The position numbers and the translations under genes are program-made. From the NCBI GenBank assembly GCA_002480085.1, contig DKPJ01000011.1, positions 364,389 to 428,388 of the forward strand: a stretch of 64,000 bases of DNA, read 5' to 3'. Position 1 is the stretch's first letter, and every line of letters starts with the position of its first letter. Source of the stretch: Enterobacteriaceae bacterium UBA7338. Lineage in GTDB: Bacteria > Pseudomonadota > Gammaproteobacteria > Enterobacterales > Enterobacteriaceae. Below, one piece after another: positions 9,260-17,685 of the stretch. Below the pieces are notes generated by a model. The model saw only the letters and a program-made list of their open reading frames with translations, was not told where the DNA came from and searched no databases.

Positions 9260-9559
9260 TGGGTTTTCTCCGATGATGATTATGAGAGTAGGGTGAATAC
9301 AATGGCCGTACATCTAAAACTATATTGATTAAAAGATGTAATGTCATTTTCTTGTGCATTATACGTATTTAATTAACGTCTAATGCAACCGCAGGCAGCA
9401 TCATTTTTCGATTAACTTTAGGCTATTTATGAACACTATTTAACAGGAGTGATAATATCATCGATCTACAATGCTCAAGAGGGACACGGTAGATGAAAAA
9501 AAGCAATAATACAGTTATAAATTATCAATGGCACAAAGTCATTAAAGGTAGTAATACTT
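9260..9559. promoter_or_regulatory. AT-rich divergent control region
   Basis: 300 bases between the LysR gene and the holin-like pair, markedly AT-rich, with no convincing gene. It should hold both divergent promoters and the LysR binding site. A possible 29-codon frame at 9493-9582 lacks a good ribosome site, so I do not call it. Confidence 0.5.
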
Positions 9560-9898
9560 ATGGCACTCTCAACGATTATTAGCCAGGACCCGGATACGTT
9601 TATCGCTGCTTTTGCTGGCAGTATCATATTCGTGGTTTCCGCTATCGATTTTGCCGTCTGGGCGCGGCTGCTATTATTCGCCGCTTCAATGATAGTGGGT
9701 CTGATATGCTCAGAATTTTGCGCGCAGGTGTTATCCCAGTTAAGCCATAAATTATTGGGACTCGTCCTTAACGTCCCATCCGGAGTAGGCGCAGTGATCA
9801 GTGCGGCAGTAGCCGTTCGCTTACTCATGTATCTCACTACCCGTCCTAAGAAGGTTGGGTCAATTTTTGATCATAGGTTCAGCAAAGGTGAAAAATGA
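9560..9898 (+). CDS. Putative holin, first of pair
   Basis: 112-aa hydrophobic protein with about three membrane segments (near residues 13-32, 34-55 and 72-92) and a charged C-terminus. It resembles small phage-type putative holins of enterobacterial prophages and export loci; this is family-level recognition, not a confirmed match. AAGGT lies upstream of the ATG. Its stop overlaps the next start by 4 bases, so the two membrane proteins are translated together. Confidence 0.7.
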   Translation: MALSTIISQDPDTFIAAFAGSIIFVVSAIDFAVWARLLLFAASMIVGLICSEFCAQVLSQLSHKLLGLVLNVPSGVGAVISAAVAVRLLMYLTTRPKKVGSIFDHRFSKGEK

Positions 9899-10188
9899 AC
9901 ATACTCTATTTTAGTTACATGATTAATATTCTTGTTGCAGGCTTGATTATTGCCAAAATCGTTTTTACACGCGTAGTTCCGTCTAACCACCATCCTGCCT
10001 ACTCCTGGGTAACGTGGGCATTAGCTGTGGCCTGTAGCGCTCTTATCGTTTGGATCTCTCACGGCCATTTCAGGCTAGCCGAGCTGGCTCAGATGGTTAT
10101 CAATATTCTGTTCTGTATTGCCCTGTTCTCTGCTGAGGGCGATCTGGCCTTTTTGATTAAGGGGAAGAGAGAAAAGATCAATATATAA
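9895..10188 (+). CDS. Putative 3-TM holin, second of pair
   Basis: 97-aa protein with three predicted membrane segments (about 6-25, 42-60, 66-86) and a basic C-terminus, the layout of phage 3-TM holin families. It overlaps the preceding gene in an ATGA junction. With the M15 peptidase nearby, the set has the parts needed to release or export proteins through the cell wall. No Rz/Rz1-type spanin is evident next to it. Confidence 0.7.
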   Translation: MNILYFSYMINILVAGLIIAKIVFTRVVPSNHHPAYSWVTWALAVACSALIVWISHGHFRLAELAQMVINILFCIALFSAEGDLAFLIKGKREKINI

Positions 10189-10241
10189 CGGTGGTTATTG
10201 AAAGTGCTGCCAACCTTTAATCAACGTAATAGGTGTAAACT

Positions 10242-10258
10242 AACTAATAATATTAGTT
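10242..10258. promoter_or_regulatory. Palindrome upstream of unknown gene
   Basis: A perfect 8-bp inverted repeat with one central base (AACTAATA-A-TATTAGTT), 50 bases before the gene at 10308 and 54 bases after the holin pair. It has the form of an operator for a dimeric regulator. It could also simply be AT-rich promoter DNA. Confidence 0.4.
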
Positions 10259-10307
10259 AATTTAAATAATTGCACGGGTTTAAATTATTTAGAGGGAGGC
10301 GAGATTG

Positions 10308-10934
10308 ATGAATATCAGTCACGATCTGTTTTATCACCAGGGTAATCTGCTCTATTTGCTTTGCGATGTGTCTGAGACGGATGGGCGATCGTCGATAAGG
10401 GTTATTGAAAATGGCCAGATTTATGATATCTACTCATGCGAATATGCTATTCAGGATCTCAGCTTTGTTCAAGGGCAGACGACCAGCGATATTATGATTA
10501 CCTGGCTGGCCTGGATCGATCCCCGCCACAAACACTCCAGAACCTACCTGCTCAACTTCGATAACACATTTACCGTCAGGCGGATTGATCTCCTTCAATC
10601 CACCTATATTGGTCGGGAGAAAAATATTTTTCCAACGGCCACTCAGTTTGAGGACGTTTTACTTCTGTCACAGGTGAGTCTTGTTGAAGGGTGGGTAAGT
10701 CTCAGCCTCTATGATATTGGCACGCTGAAAGAGATTGTGCCCGTCACCATGATTAAAGAGAGCGTGAGTTATGACTTCTTCCATGCGCCGGAAAAGTGTC
10801 GAGAGAAATTTTGCGTTATTAAGATTTCTGCTAACGAAGCAGTCATTATATTTTATAATGAATTTGAGCACCGTTGCGTTTATCGCTATCCCATTATTGC
10901 CTTGAGAGATATTGAAAACCTTTCTTACAAATAA
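10308..10934 (+). CDS. Hypothetical protein next to holin-like pair
   Basis: 208-aa soluble protein, no signal peptide or membrane segment, rich in beta-prone stretches. I do not recognise the family. Start is the ATG at 10308, preceded by AGAGGGAGG. It is AT-rich like the preceding holin and LysR genes and follows them in the same direction, so it may be part of the same acquired cassette, perhaps an accessory or exported protein. No catalytic motif stands out. Confidence 0.7.
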   Translation: MNISHDLFYHQGNLLYLLCDVSETDGRSSIRVIENGQIYDIYSCEYAIQDLSFVQGQTTSDIMITWLAWIDPRHKHSRTYLLNFDNTFTVRRIDLLQSTYIGREKNIFPTATQFEDVLLLSQVSLVEGWVSLSLYDIGTLKEIVPVTMIKESVSYDFFHAPEKCREKFCVIKISANEAVIIFYNEFEHRCVYRYPIIALRDIENLSYK

Positions 10935-11099
10935 TTTTCAATAGAAAGTGTCTTTTATTGGACTCGTTCATGAGTCTGTTATTTGAATTTTAATTGATTG
11001 ACGGCAGATATTTGTCTACGTGCAGACAGTAAGGAGGCTAACGGATAAAAACCGGGTTCACGCCTGGCGAACCCGGTAAGAGCGCTATGCATCGAAGAA

Positions 11100-11579
11100 T
11101 TAGCCTTCAGCAAAGTCGAGCAGGGCGTCGCCATCGAGGCGGTAGCGCACCCACTCGCTCTGGGGAAGCGCGCCGATGCTGAGGTAAAAATCGATAGAGG
11201 GCTGGTTCCAGTCGAGAACGCTCCACTCCAGGCGACCACACTGGCGTGCTACCGCGCACTGGGCGATATACTTCAGCAGCGCTTTGCCCGCGCCTTTGCC
11301 ACGATACTCAGGCGAAATGTAGAGATCTTCCATATAGATGCCGTTACGCCCAAGCCACGTAGAGTAGCTGGTGAAAAATACGGCATAGCCCACCGTTTTG
11401 CCGTCGATTTCACAGATCAGCGCTTCGGTTTTGCTTTCAGCGCCGAACAGCGTGTTACCGATCTCTTCCGGGGTCGTTACCACCTCTTCAGGCGCTTTTT
11501 CATATACTGCCAGCTCGTAGATCATATCGTAAATAGCGTTAACGTCTGTTGGGAGGGCCTGGCGAATCGCGATACTCAT
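11100..11579 (-). CDS. GNAT-family N-acetyltransferase
   Basis: 159-aa acetyltransferase with the acetyl-CoA loop motif in EYRGKGAGKALL (about residues 93-104) and the family C-terminal strand (NQPSIDFYLSIGA). It resembles the spermidine/diamine N-acetyltransferase type. Substrate is unknown. Divergent from the LysR gene at 11684, with about 100 bases between them. GC content is like the core genome. Confidence 0.85.
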   Translation of the reverse strand: MSIAIRQALPTDVNAIYDMIYELAVYEKAPEEVVTTPEEIGNTLFGAESKTEALICEIDGKTVGYAVFFTSYSTWLGRNGIYMEDLYISPEYRGKGAGKALLKYIAQCAVARQCGRLEWSVLDWNQPSIDFYLSIGALPQSEWVRYRLDGDALLDFAEG

Positions 11580-11683
11580 CCGTTTTCCTGTGGTTTGCTG
11601 TCGGGAGTTAAATTGATGGCGTCTAGCATAAGCGTTATTCTAAAAAGAATTAAGTGCAATGAAATCATGGATTGTTGAATAGT

Positions 11684-12598
11684 ATGCATTCTGCCCTACG
11701 GCGACTTGATTTGAACCTGCTACCCGTGTTCGATGCCGTCTATCGTCACGGCTCGGTCAGGCTGGCGGCGGATGAGCTGGCAATGAGTACCTCAGCGCTT
11801 AGCCACGCGCTATCGCGGCTGCGGATAGCCTTGAACGATCCGCTTTTCTTCCGGGAAGGGCACCGTATGTGCCCCAGCGTGTATGCTTCCCAACTCGCAC
11901 CTGCTGTTGCTTCGGCACTGAACTCGCTTAATCTACAGCTAACCCCGCAGCCGAAGTTCGATCCTGCTGCCAGCACCGACTGTTTGCAGATTGCCATCAC
12001 GGATTTTACCGCGTTGGCTATTTTTCCCACGCTGATGTCCAGGCTACAACGCGATGCGCCCGGGTTGCGCTTTGAGCTACGCTATCTTCCGCATAGCCCG
12101 GCGCTAACGGAGCTGCTGGCGGGAGAGGTCGATCTGGCGCTGGGGTTCAGCGCGCCGGACGATCCCACCCAGCCGGAGCTGGATGAGATTTGCTGGCTTG
12201 AAGATGAATACGTAGTCATTAGCAATAATGCACGAACCCAACTCACCCTGGAGACCTACCTCGCTGCCCGCCATCTGGTCGTCACGCCGTGGAATGAGAG
12301 GCAGGGCGTGCTGGATCTCCAGCTGGCGCAGATGGGGCACAAGCGTCAGGTAACGATAAAAACGCCCTCAATGCTGAGCGCCCCCTTTATTGTCGCCGAA
12401 AGCGATCTGCTTATGGCTCTTCCGCGACTGGCGGCCGAACGTGTTGCCCAGACGGCAGGCGTTAGGATTTTCGAGCTGCCGTTTAACGTGCCTCCGTTCG
12501 AGGTGAAGATCTACTCGCATAAACGAAGCGGTAAGCGCGGCGCAACCGACTGGCTGAAGGGGGTGTTGCAGAGGCTGGCGATATCTGGCGTAGAATGA
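11684..12598 (+). CDS. LysR-family transcriptional regulator
   Basis: 304-aa LTTR. N-terminal helix-turn-helix (LRRLDLNLLPVFDAVYRHGS, about 4-23, onward to 60) and a periplasmic-binding-protein-like effector domain. The ATG at 11684 gives the usual length for the NodD/LeuO-like subgroup; no strong ribosome site is visible. The target may be the divergent acetyltransferase. Followed closely by the terminator shared with tRNA-Asn. Confidence 0.88.
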   Translation: MHSALRRLDLNLLPVFDAVYRHGSVRLAADELAMSTSALSHALSRLRIALNDPLFFREGHRMCPSVYASQLAPAVASALNSLNLQLTPQPKFDPAASTDCLQIAITDFTALAIFPTLMSRLQRDAPGLRFELRYLPHSPALTELLAGEVDLALGFSAPDDPTQPELDEICWLEDEYVVISNNARTQLTLETYLAARHLVVTPWNERQGVLDLQLAQMGHKRQVTIKTPSMLSAPFIVAESDLLMALPRLAAERVAQTAGVRIFELPFNVPPFEVKIYSHKRSGKRGATDWLKGVLQRLAISGVE

Positions 12599-12603
12599 AA
12601 AGC

Positions 12604-12632
12604 AAAAAGCCCGCTAAAAAGCGGGCTTTTTA
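12604..12632. terminator. Terminator of LysR gene and tRNA-Asn
   Basis: Stem AAAGCCCGCT / AGCGGGCTTT with an AAAA loop, followed by T residues on the plus strand and preceded by A residues that serve the minus-strand tRNA. It can act in both directions. Confidence 0.85.
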
Positions 12633-12636
12633 AATT

Positions 12637-12712
12637 TGGCTCCTCTGACTGGACTCGAACCAGTGACATACGGATTAACAGTCCGCCGTTCTACCGACTG
12701 AACTACAGAGGA
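12637..12712 (-). tRNA. tRNA-Asn (GTT)
   Basis: 76 nt including encoded CCA. Cloverleaf is intact: acceptor TCCTCTG / CAGAGGA, D-loop AGTCGGTAGA, anticodon loop CTGTTAA (GTT), T-loop GGTTCGAGTCC. It matches the E. coli Asn tRNA next to yeeO (asnW position). Confidence 0.97.
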
Positions 12713-12918
12713 ATCGTGTGAACGCAGCGAATAATAGCGGCATAAAAATTTTTGTCAAACCCCATTTGAATCAATGTGGTTCGTCTGCTGCTTCTCTCGC
12801 CACTCTGGTGCTTTTGCCAACAAAATCTGTGGAAAATACTTTGCAGGATCGGCATTTCTCCCTCATCATTTGAAATGAGGTTTCAACTTTCTCTCTCGCA
12901 CTCTCGCTAAGGTCCATT

Positions 12919-14352
12919 TTGAACGTCACTGCCGCTCTACGACAGGCCGTCGTACGCACGTCCTGGTTTAAAAAACGCAATAGTTACCGAGTTCTTTTCT
13001 GGCGTGAGATCACTCCGCTGGCGGTACCTATTTTTTTGGAAAATACCTGCGTACTGCTGATGGGAGTGCTGAGCACCTTTCTTGTCAGCTGGTTAGGTAA
13101 AGAGGCGATGGCGGGCGTGGGCCTCGCTGACAGCTTCAATATGGTGGTAATGGCGTTTTTTGCTGCTATCGACCTGGGGACTACCGTGGTGGTTGCCTTC
13201 AGCCTGGGCAAGCGTGACAGGCGGCGGGCGCGGGCGGCGGCACGGCAGTCGCTGGTGATCATGACGCTCTTTGCCGCCGTGCTGGCGGCGGTGATCCACT
13301 ACTTTGGCGCGCAGATTATTGACGTTGTCGCAGGCGAGGCGACGCCAGAGGTCAAAGCGCTGGCGCTGACCTATCTGGAGTTAACGGTGCTTAGCTACCC
13401 GGCGGCGGCAATTGCGCTGATCGGCAGCGGGGCGCTGCGCGGGGCTGGGAATACTAAAATTCCGCTGATGATCAACGGCGGCATGAACATTCTCAACATT
13501 ATCATTAGCAGCGCGCTAATCTACGGCGTCTTCTCCTGGCCTGGGCTGGGATTTGCCGGGGCCGGGCTGGGGCTGACCATCTCCCGCTATATCGGTGCGG
13601 TGGCCATCATCTGGGTGCTGATGATTGGCTTCAACCCGGCGCTGCGGATCACGCTCAAAAGCTACTTCAAGCCGCTTAATTTTGCCATTGTCTGGGAGGT
13701 GATGGGAATTGGTGTTCCAGCCAGCATCGAGTCGGTGCTTTTTAACAGCGGCAAACTGCTGACGCAGATTTTTGTGGCGGGCATGGGCACTAACGTTATC
13801 GCCGGTAACTTTATCGCCTTCTCCGTGGCGGCGCTGATCAACCTGCCGGGTAATGCGCTGGGTTCTGCCTCAACGATTATTACCGGCAGGCGATTGGGTA
13901 AGGGGCAGATTGGCCAGGCCGAACGCCAGCTGCGCCATGTCTTTTGGCTCTCAACTCTTGGCCTGACCTGCATCGCCTGGTTCAGCGCGCCGTTTGCAGG
14001 CCTGCTGGCCGCGTTTTATACCCCGGAGCCGGATGTGCAGGAGGTGGTGAAAACGCTGCTCTGGCTTAACGCCGCCTTTATGCCTATCTGGGCGGCCTCG
14101 TGGGTGCTGCCGGCGGGGCAGAAGGGGGCGCGTGATGCTCGCTTTGCGATGTGGGTCTCCATGCTTGGCATGTGGGGCTGCCGGGTTGTCGCAGGCTATA
14201 CGCTGGGTGTGGTGCTGGGTATGGGCGTGGTGGGTGTCTGGCTGGGGATGTTCCTCGACTGGGCGGTACGCGGCGTACTCTTCTACTGGCGCATGATCAG
14301 CGGCCGCTGGCTGTGGAAATATCCGCGTGCCAAACGGCAAAAAGTACAGTAA
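12919..14352 (+). CDS. yeeO: YeeO, MATE-family efflux transporter
   Basis: 477-aa multidrug and toxin extrusion transporter with about 12 membrane segments, driven by H+ or Na+; E. coli YeeO exports flavins and dipeptides. The match to E. coli YeeO is high through the whole core, e.g. GSGALRGAGNTKIPL. The only sensible start in frame is TTG at 12919, with AAGG 8 bases upstream; a stop at 12871 rules out the longer form annotated in E. coli. Flanked by inverted tRNA-Asn genes as in E. coli. Confidence 0.95.
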   Translation: MNVTAALRQAVVRTSWFKKRNSYRVLFWREITPLAVPIFLENTCVLLMGVLSTFLVSWLGKEAMAGVGLADSFNMVVMAFFAAIDLGTTVVVAFSLGKRDRRRARAAARQSLVIMTLFAAVLAAVIHYFGAQIIDVVAGEATPEVKALALTYLELTVLSYPAAAIALIGSGALRGAGNTKIPLMINGGMNILNIIISSALIYGVFSWPGLGFAGAGLGLTISRYIGAVAIIWVLMIGFNPALRITLKSYFKPLNFAIVWEVMGIGVPASIESVLFNSGKLLTQIFVAGMGTNVIAGNFIAFSVAALINLPGNALGSASTIITGRRLGKGQIGQAERQLRHVFWLSTLGLTCIAWFSAPFAGLLAAFYTPEPDVQEVVKTLLWLNAAFMPIWAASWVLPAGQKGARDARFAMWVSMLGMWGCRVVAGYTLGVVLGMGVVGVWLGMFLDWAVRGVLFYWRMISGRWLWKYPRAKRQKVQ

Positions 14353-14474
14353 ATCATCGGGGCGTTGCTCTGTTTTGTGCAACATGGGGAATAATTGGGC
14401 AATCGGACGATTTTTTTAAATCACCCTTTGACAAGCCAACCCCCCACCGTTAATATTCGCCCCGTTCACACGAT

Positions 14475-14550
14475 TCCTCTGTAGTTCAGTCGGTAGAACG
14501 GCGGACTGTTAATCCGTATGTCACTGGTTCGAGTCCAGTCAGAGGAGCCA
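14475..14550 (+). tRNA. tRNA-Asn (GTT)
   Basis: 76 nt with encoded CCA, identical in sequence to the copy at 12637-12712 but on the other strand. It takes the asnU position next to yeeO. Immediately followed by a rho-independent terminator. Confidence 0.97.
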
Positions 14551-14556
14551 AATTTA

Positions 14557-14585
14557 AGAAGCCCGCTTTTTAGCGGGCTTTTTGC
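14557..14585 (+). terminator. Terminator of tRNA-Asn
   Basis: Stem AAGCCCGCT / AGCGGGCTT with a TTTT loop and trailing T residues. It is also positioned to end the minus-strand operon whose last stop codon lies at 14589. Confidence 0.85.
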
Positions 14586-14588
14586 TTT

Positions 14589-15314
14589 CTACTGCTTTGA
14601 TATCTCCTGCGGTGTGCTGGCTGTCGCCATGACGACTATATGTCCGGGACAAAATGACATTGCCGCGTTCCCGTCAAGCCGTGGGATGACTTCAACCCCG
14701 GTGAAATCAGGGATCGCAAGCCTGGCGCCACACGCCACCAGCTCAATGCCTCCAATGCCAACGCAAAAAGCGCCCGCTGAAACGGCTGAGGTCACGCCGC
14801 TTCTCGAATCTTCAAACACCACCGTTTTCCCGGCAGGCATAGCCAGTCGTTCGGCGGCGAGAAGATAGGGATCGGGGAACGGCTTACCCCGCGCCACATC
14901 GTCCCGTTCTACGACGACAGAGATGCAGGATTGAACTCCGAGCATGGCCGTTACCCGATCGATTTTCTCTCTCCAGCCGCTGGTAACGATGCCGACCTTG
15001 ATTCTTGCTGCATCCAGGGCGGTAATCAGCTGCGTCACGCCGGGGATCGGTTCGTACTCCGCCGTATTTTCAACATGGATAATATGCGCCTGCACGCTTT
15101 CCCGATCTTTGCGCGGCAGGTCGTTAAACAGAGCCTGGATAGTATGCGGACCGGGCTGCCCATGAATGTGTTGGATAATATCGTCTGCAGATATCGTCTT
15201 GCCATACATCTCCGCCGCTTCACGCCAGGCTCTCTCTATCACCGCATTGGAATCAATAAGCACGCCGTCCATATCAAACAGTACGGCGGCAGCGCAGGGG
15301 GTAAAACTAGACAT
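14589..15314 (-). CDS. HAD-family hydrolase (beta-phosphoglucomutase/sugar phosphatase type)
   Basis: 241-aa haloacid dehalogenase-like hydrolase. Motif I is FDMDGVLIDS (nucleophile first Asp, about D16), motif II the TSGW stretch and motif III/IV VVFEDSRSGV. It has the small helical cap of the beta-phosphoglucomutase-like group. Substrate cannot be told. Start is ATG 15314 (AAGGAA upstream), overlapping the end of the hypF gene by 8 bases. As fourth gene of a tightly overlapping operon, it probably acts on a phosphorylated intermediate of the same pathway. Confidence 0.88.
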   Translation of the reverse strand: MSSFTPCAAAVLFDMDGVLIDSNAVIERAWREAAEMYGKTISADDIIQHIHGQPGPHTIQALFNDLPRKDRESVQAHIIHVENTAEYEPIPGVTQLITALDAARIKVGIVTSGWREKIDRVTAMLGVQSCISVVVERDDVARGKPFPDPYLLAAERLAMPAGKTVVFEDSRSGVTSAVSAGAFCVGIGGIELVACGARLAIPDFTGVEVIPRLDGNAAMSFCPGHIVVMATASTPQEISKQ

Positions 15315-17685
15315 GCGCAATTTCCTTATTATGCGTATCGGGTTTTCCAGCCAGACTCGCGGCTACGACAACTTGCCCCAATGAAATGCCGCCGTCATTA
15401 GTGGGAACGCGTTGATGGCAGTAAGGATCCAGCCCGGCAGCGCTCAACCTCTCCATGGCATTGATAAGCAGAAATTCATTACAGAATACCCCTCCGCTTA
15501 AAACAACTTGCCTGGTATTTGCGCGCGCTGACAGCCGCATACAGACTGCTACGATCGTCTCTACGAGGGTGGAGTGAAAGCGCCGGCTCAGTTCAGCCAG
15601 GTCCGGAAGGGCTGACGTAAGAGCCAAAACAAGCTCATTTATCATTGGGCGATAATCAATTTCGTAACAGCCATTACGCTCAACAATGTCAACGTTAAAG
15701 GGCTGCCCCATCTCAAGATCGCGTTGCAGCAGCGCTTCCAGCTCAATGGCCGCCTGCGCTTCATATTCAATATGTGTACAGACGCCCATCAATGCAGAGA
15801 CACCATCGAAAAGCCTGCCCATGCTGCTGGTTACCGGCGCATTAAATCTTCTTGCCGCCATCTTTGCATATATCGCTCGTTGTTCGAATGATAAACCTCT
15901 TATGCCGGGAAGAGGGCAGTCAGGGAGATGTTCACCATAGATCTCGGTTAATAACGAGATAGCGACCCGGACAGGCTCTTTGACTGCGTTATCCCCTCCC
16001 GGTAGGGCTATCTGACGAAGATGTGCCGCGCGATCGACGCTTCTGGTATCCCCGATAAGAAATTCGCCGCCCCAAATCGTACCGTCGGTTCCGTAACCTG
16101 TGCCGTCAAATATCACGCCAATCGTCTTTCCGGATAGGCCATTATCAGCCATGCAGGAAGCCATATGGGCGTGATGATGCTGGACCTGAATAACACGACG
16201 CTGCGACTGGCTCATTGCGCTCCGTGTTGAGCGAAATGCAGGGTGAAGATCGCAGGCCAGCGTCGAGGCCTCAACACCAAGAAGCTTTTGCAGATGATTA
16301 ATACAATCAATATGCGAGGTAAAGGTAAGGTCATTTTTGAGGTCGCCAATATGCTGGCTCATAAATACCTTACTGCCTTTAGCGATACTGACGGTGGTTT
16401 TTAACTCAGCCCCTAACGCAACGATAGTATCGACATCATAGGCAAGGTAGATAGGATAGGGAGCATAGCCACGGGAGCGGCGAAGAAATAAGTGAGTGCA
16501 TTTTTCCGTGTCACGATGCGACATGACGCGAATGACGGAATCATCAACGCGGGTATGAATATCACGATCGTTAAGAATAAAGTAGTCGGCTATATCACCC
16601 AGCTGTTCGAGCGCCCGAGCGTTATTAATGACGATGGGATGACCTGAGAGATTACCGCTGGTCATAACCAGGGTGGAGAGAGCCGGATCTTCCAGCATCA
16701 AGTATTGCAGAGGCGTGGCGGGTAGCATGACGCCGATATTGGGATTATGCGGCGCGATGGACTCGGGAAGTCCGGATTGGCGTTTGCGCAGCAGTACGAT
16801 AGGGCGTTCCACGCTCTCAAGCAGTGCTTTTTCATCAGGGCTAACGTCGGCAATGCGTAAAGCCTGCTCCGCATCAGCCACCATAACGGCAAAAGGCTTT
16901 GCATCCCTGCGCTTACGTTTTCTCAACGTCTTTACGGCATCCTCATTATTGCCGTCAACAACCAGGTGAAAACCACCCAGGCTTTTAATCGCGACAATTG
17001 CCCCTTCACGCAATTTTGCTATGGCAAACCTGACGATATCGCGGGTATGTATTGGCGTTCCACTCCGCGAGGTTAATTGCAGCTTAGGGCCGCATACGGG
17101 ACAGGCGTTAGGCTGCGCATGATAGCGGCGGCTCTGAATGTCGTTATATTCCCGCTGGCAGGCCGGACACATAGCGAAGGTGCGCATTGTCGTCTGGGCA
17201 CGATCGTAAGGCATCCCTTTTATGATAGAGTAGCGCGGCCCACAGTTTGTACAGTTAATAAACGCGTAGCGATAGCGTGGGTTTTTAGGATCGCGCATTT
17301 CGTTAAGGCAATCCTGACAGACGTTAGAGTCGGGCGGGATAATGGTGTCCATATTCGCCAGCTGACGGCTTTTACGAATAGTAAATGCCTCGTAGCGTTG
17401 ACCTGCATCGTCTGATTCAACCTCTTCGATGCTGCTTATTCTGGCCAGCGGCGGCGGACTTAATACCAGCTCATCCATTATGCGGGAAATATTCACCGGT
17501 GCTGCTTGTAGCTCAAGCAGCACGCCCTCTGAGTCATTAAGTACCCAGCCTGTGGCGTTAAAGGTTCGCGCCAGCCGGTGAACAAAAGGACGGAATCCTA
17601 CCCCTTGTACAATACCGCAGATGCGATAACGCCGGGTTTCCCTGGCGTCGGATTGCTCAGCAGAGTCGTGGTAATTCGGCACCAT
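15307..17685 (-). CDS. HypF-like carbamoyltransferase
   Basis: 792-aa full-length HypF homologue; E. coli HypF is about 750 aa. Domains in order: acylphosphatase-like (about 19-105, GIVQGVGFRPFVHRLA), paired Cys4 zinc fingers (about 118-205, with CQDCLNEM, CTNCGPRY, CPACQREY, CPVCGPKL), YrdC-like carbamoyl-AMP domain, and Kae1-like domain with HHHAHMASCM. In hydrogenase maturation HypF makes carbamoyl-adenylate from carbamoyl phosphate and ATP and transfers the carbamoyl group to the HypE C-terminal cysteine. All motifs are present. The start (AGGAG upstream) overlaps the hypE gene by 29 bases. No hydrogenase, hypA, hypB, hypC or hypD lies in view. Confidence 0.93.
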   Translation of the reverse strand: MVPNYHDSAEQSDARETRRYRICGIVQGVGFRPFVHRLARTFNATGWVLNDSEGVLLELQAAPVNISRIMDELVLSPPPLARISSIEEVESDDAGQRYEAFTIRKSRQLANMDTIIPPDSNVCQDCLNEMRDPKNPRYRYAFINCTNCGPRYSIIKGMPYDRAQTTMRTFAMCPACQREYNDIQSRRYHAQPNACPVCGPKLQLTSRSGTPIHTRDIVRFAIAKLREGAIVAIKSLGGFHLVVDGNNEDAVKTLRKRKRRDAKPFAVMVADAEQALRIADVSPDEKALLESVERPIVLLRKRQSGLPESIAPHNPNIGVMLPATPLQYLMLEDPALSTLVMTSGNLSGHPIVINNARALEQLGDIADYFILNDRDIHTRVDDSVIRVMSHRDTEKCTHLFLRRSRGYAPYPIYLAYDVDTIVALGAELKTTVSIAKGSKVFMSQHIGDLKNDLTFTSHIDCINHLQKLLGVEASTLACDLHPAFRSTRSAMSQSQRRVIQVQHHHAHMASCMADNGLSGKTIGVIFDGTGYGTDGTIWGGEFLIGDTRSVDRAAHLRQIALPGGDNAVKEPVRVAISLLTEIYGEHLPDCPLPGIRGLSFEQRAIYAKMAARRFNAPVTSSMGRLFDGVSALMGVCTHIEYEAQAAIELEALLQRDLEMGQPFNVDIVERNGCYEIDYRPMINELVLALTSALPDLAELSRRFHSTLVETIVAVCMRLSARANTRQVVLSGGVFCNEFLLINAMERLSAAGLDPYCHQRVPTNDGGISLGQVVVAASLAGKPDTHNKEIAHV

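Larger units (their letters stand above)
12601..12724. repeat. Left arm of 124-bp inverted repeat around yeeO
   Basis: This arm (terminator hairpin, tRNA-Asn and its 5' flank) is repeated in inverse orientation at 14463-14586 with a single mismatch in the linker between tRNA and hairpin. The arms enclose the promoter and coding region of yeeO (about 1.74 kb). Confidence 0.9.
14463..14586. repeat. Right arm of 124-bp inverted repeat around yeeO
   Basis: Inverse copy of 12601-12724: 5' flank, tRNA-Asn and terminator hairpin. Only one mismatch is seen over the full arm, including non-tRNA flanks, which points to gene conversion or a recent inverted duplication. Confidence 0.9.

Noticed and set aside
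9493..9582. 29-codon frame before the first holin-like gene
   Set aside because: No proper ribosome site, and it overlaps the well-supported holin start.
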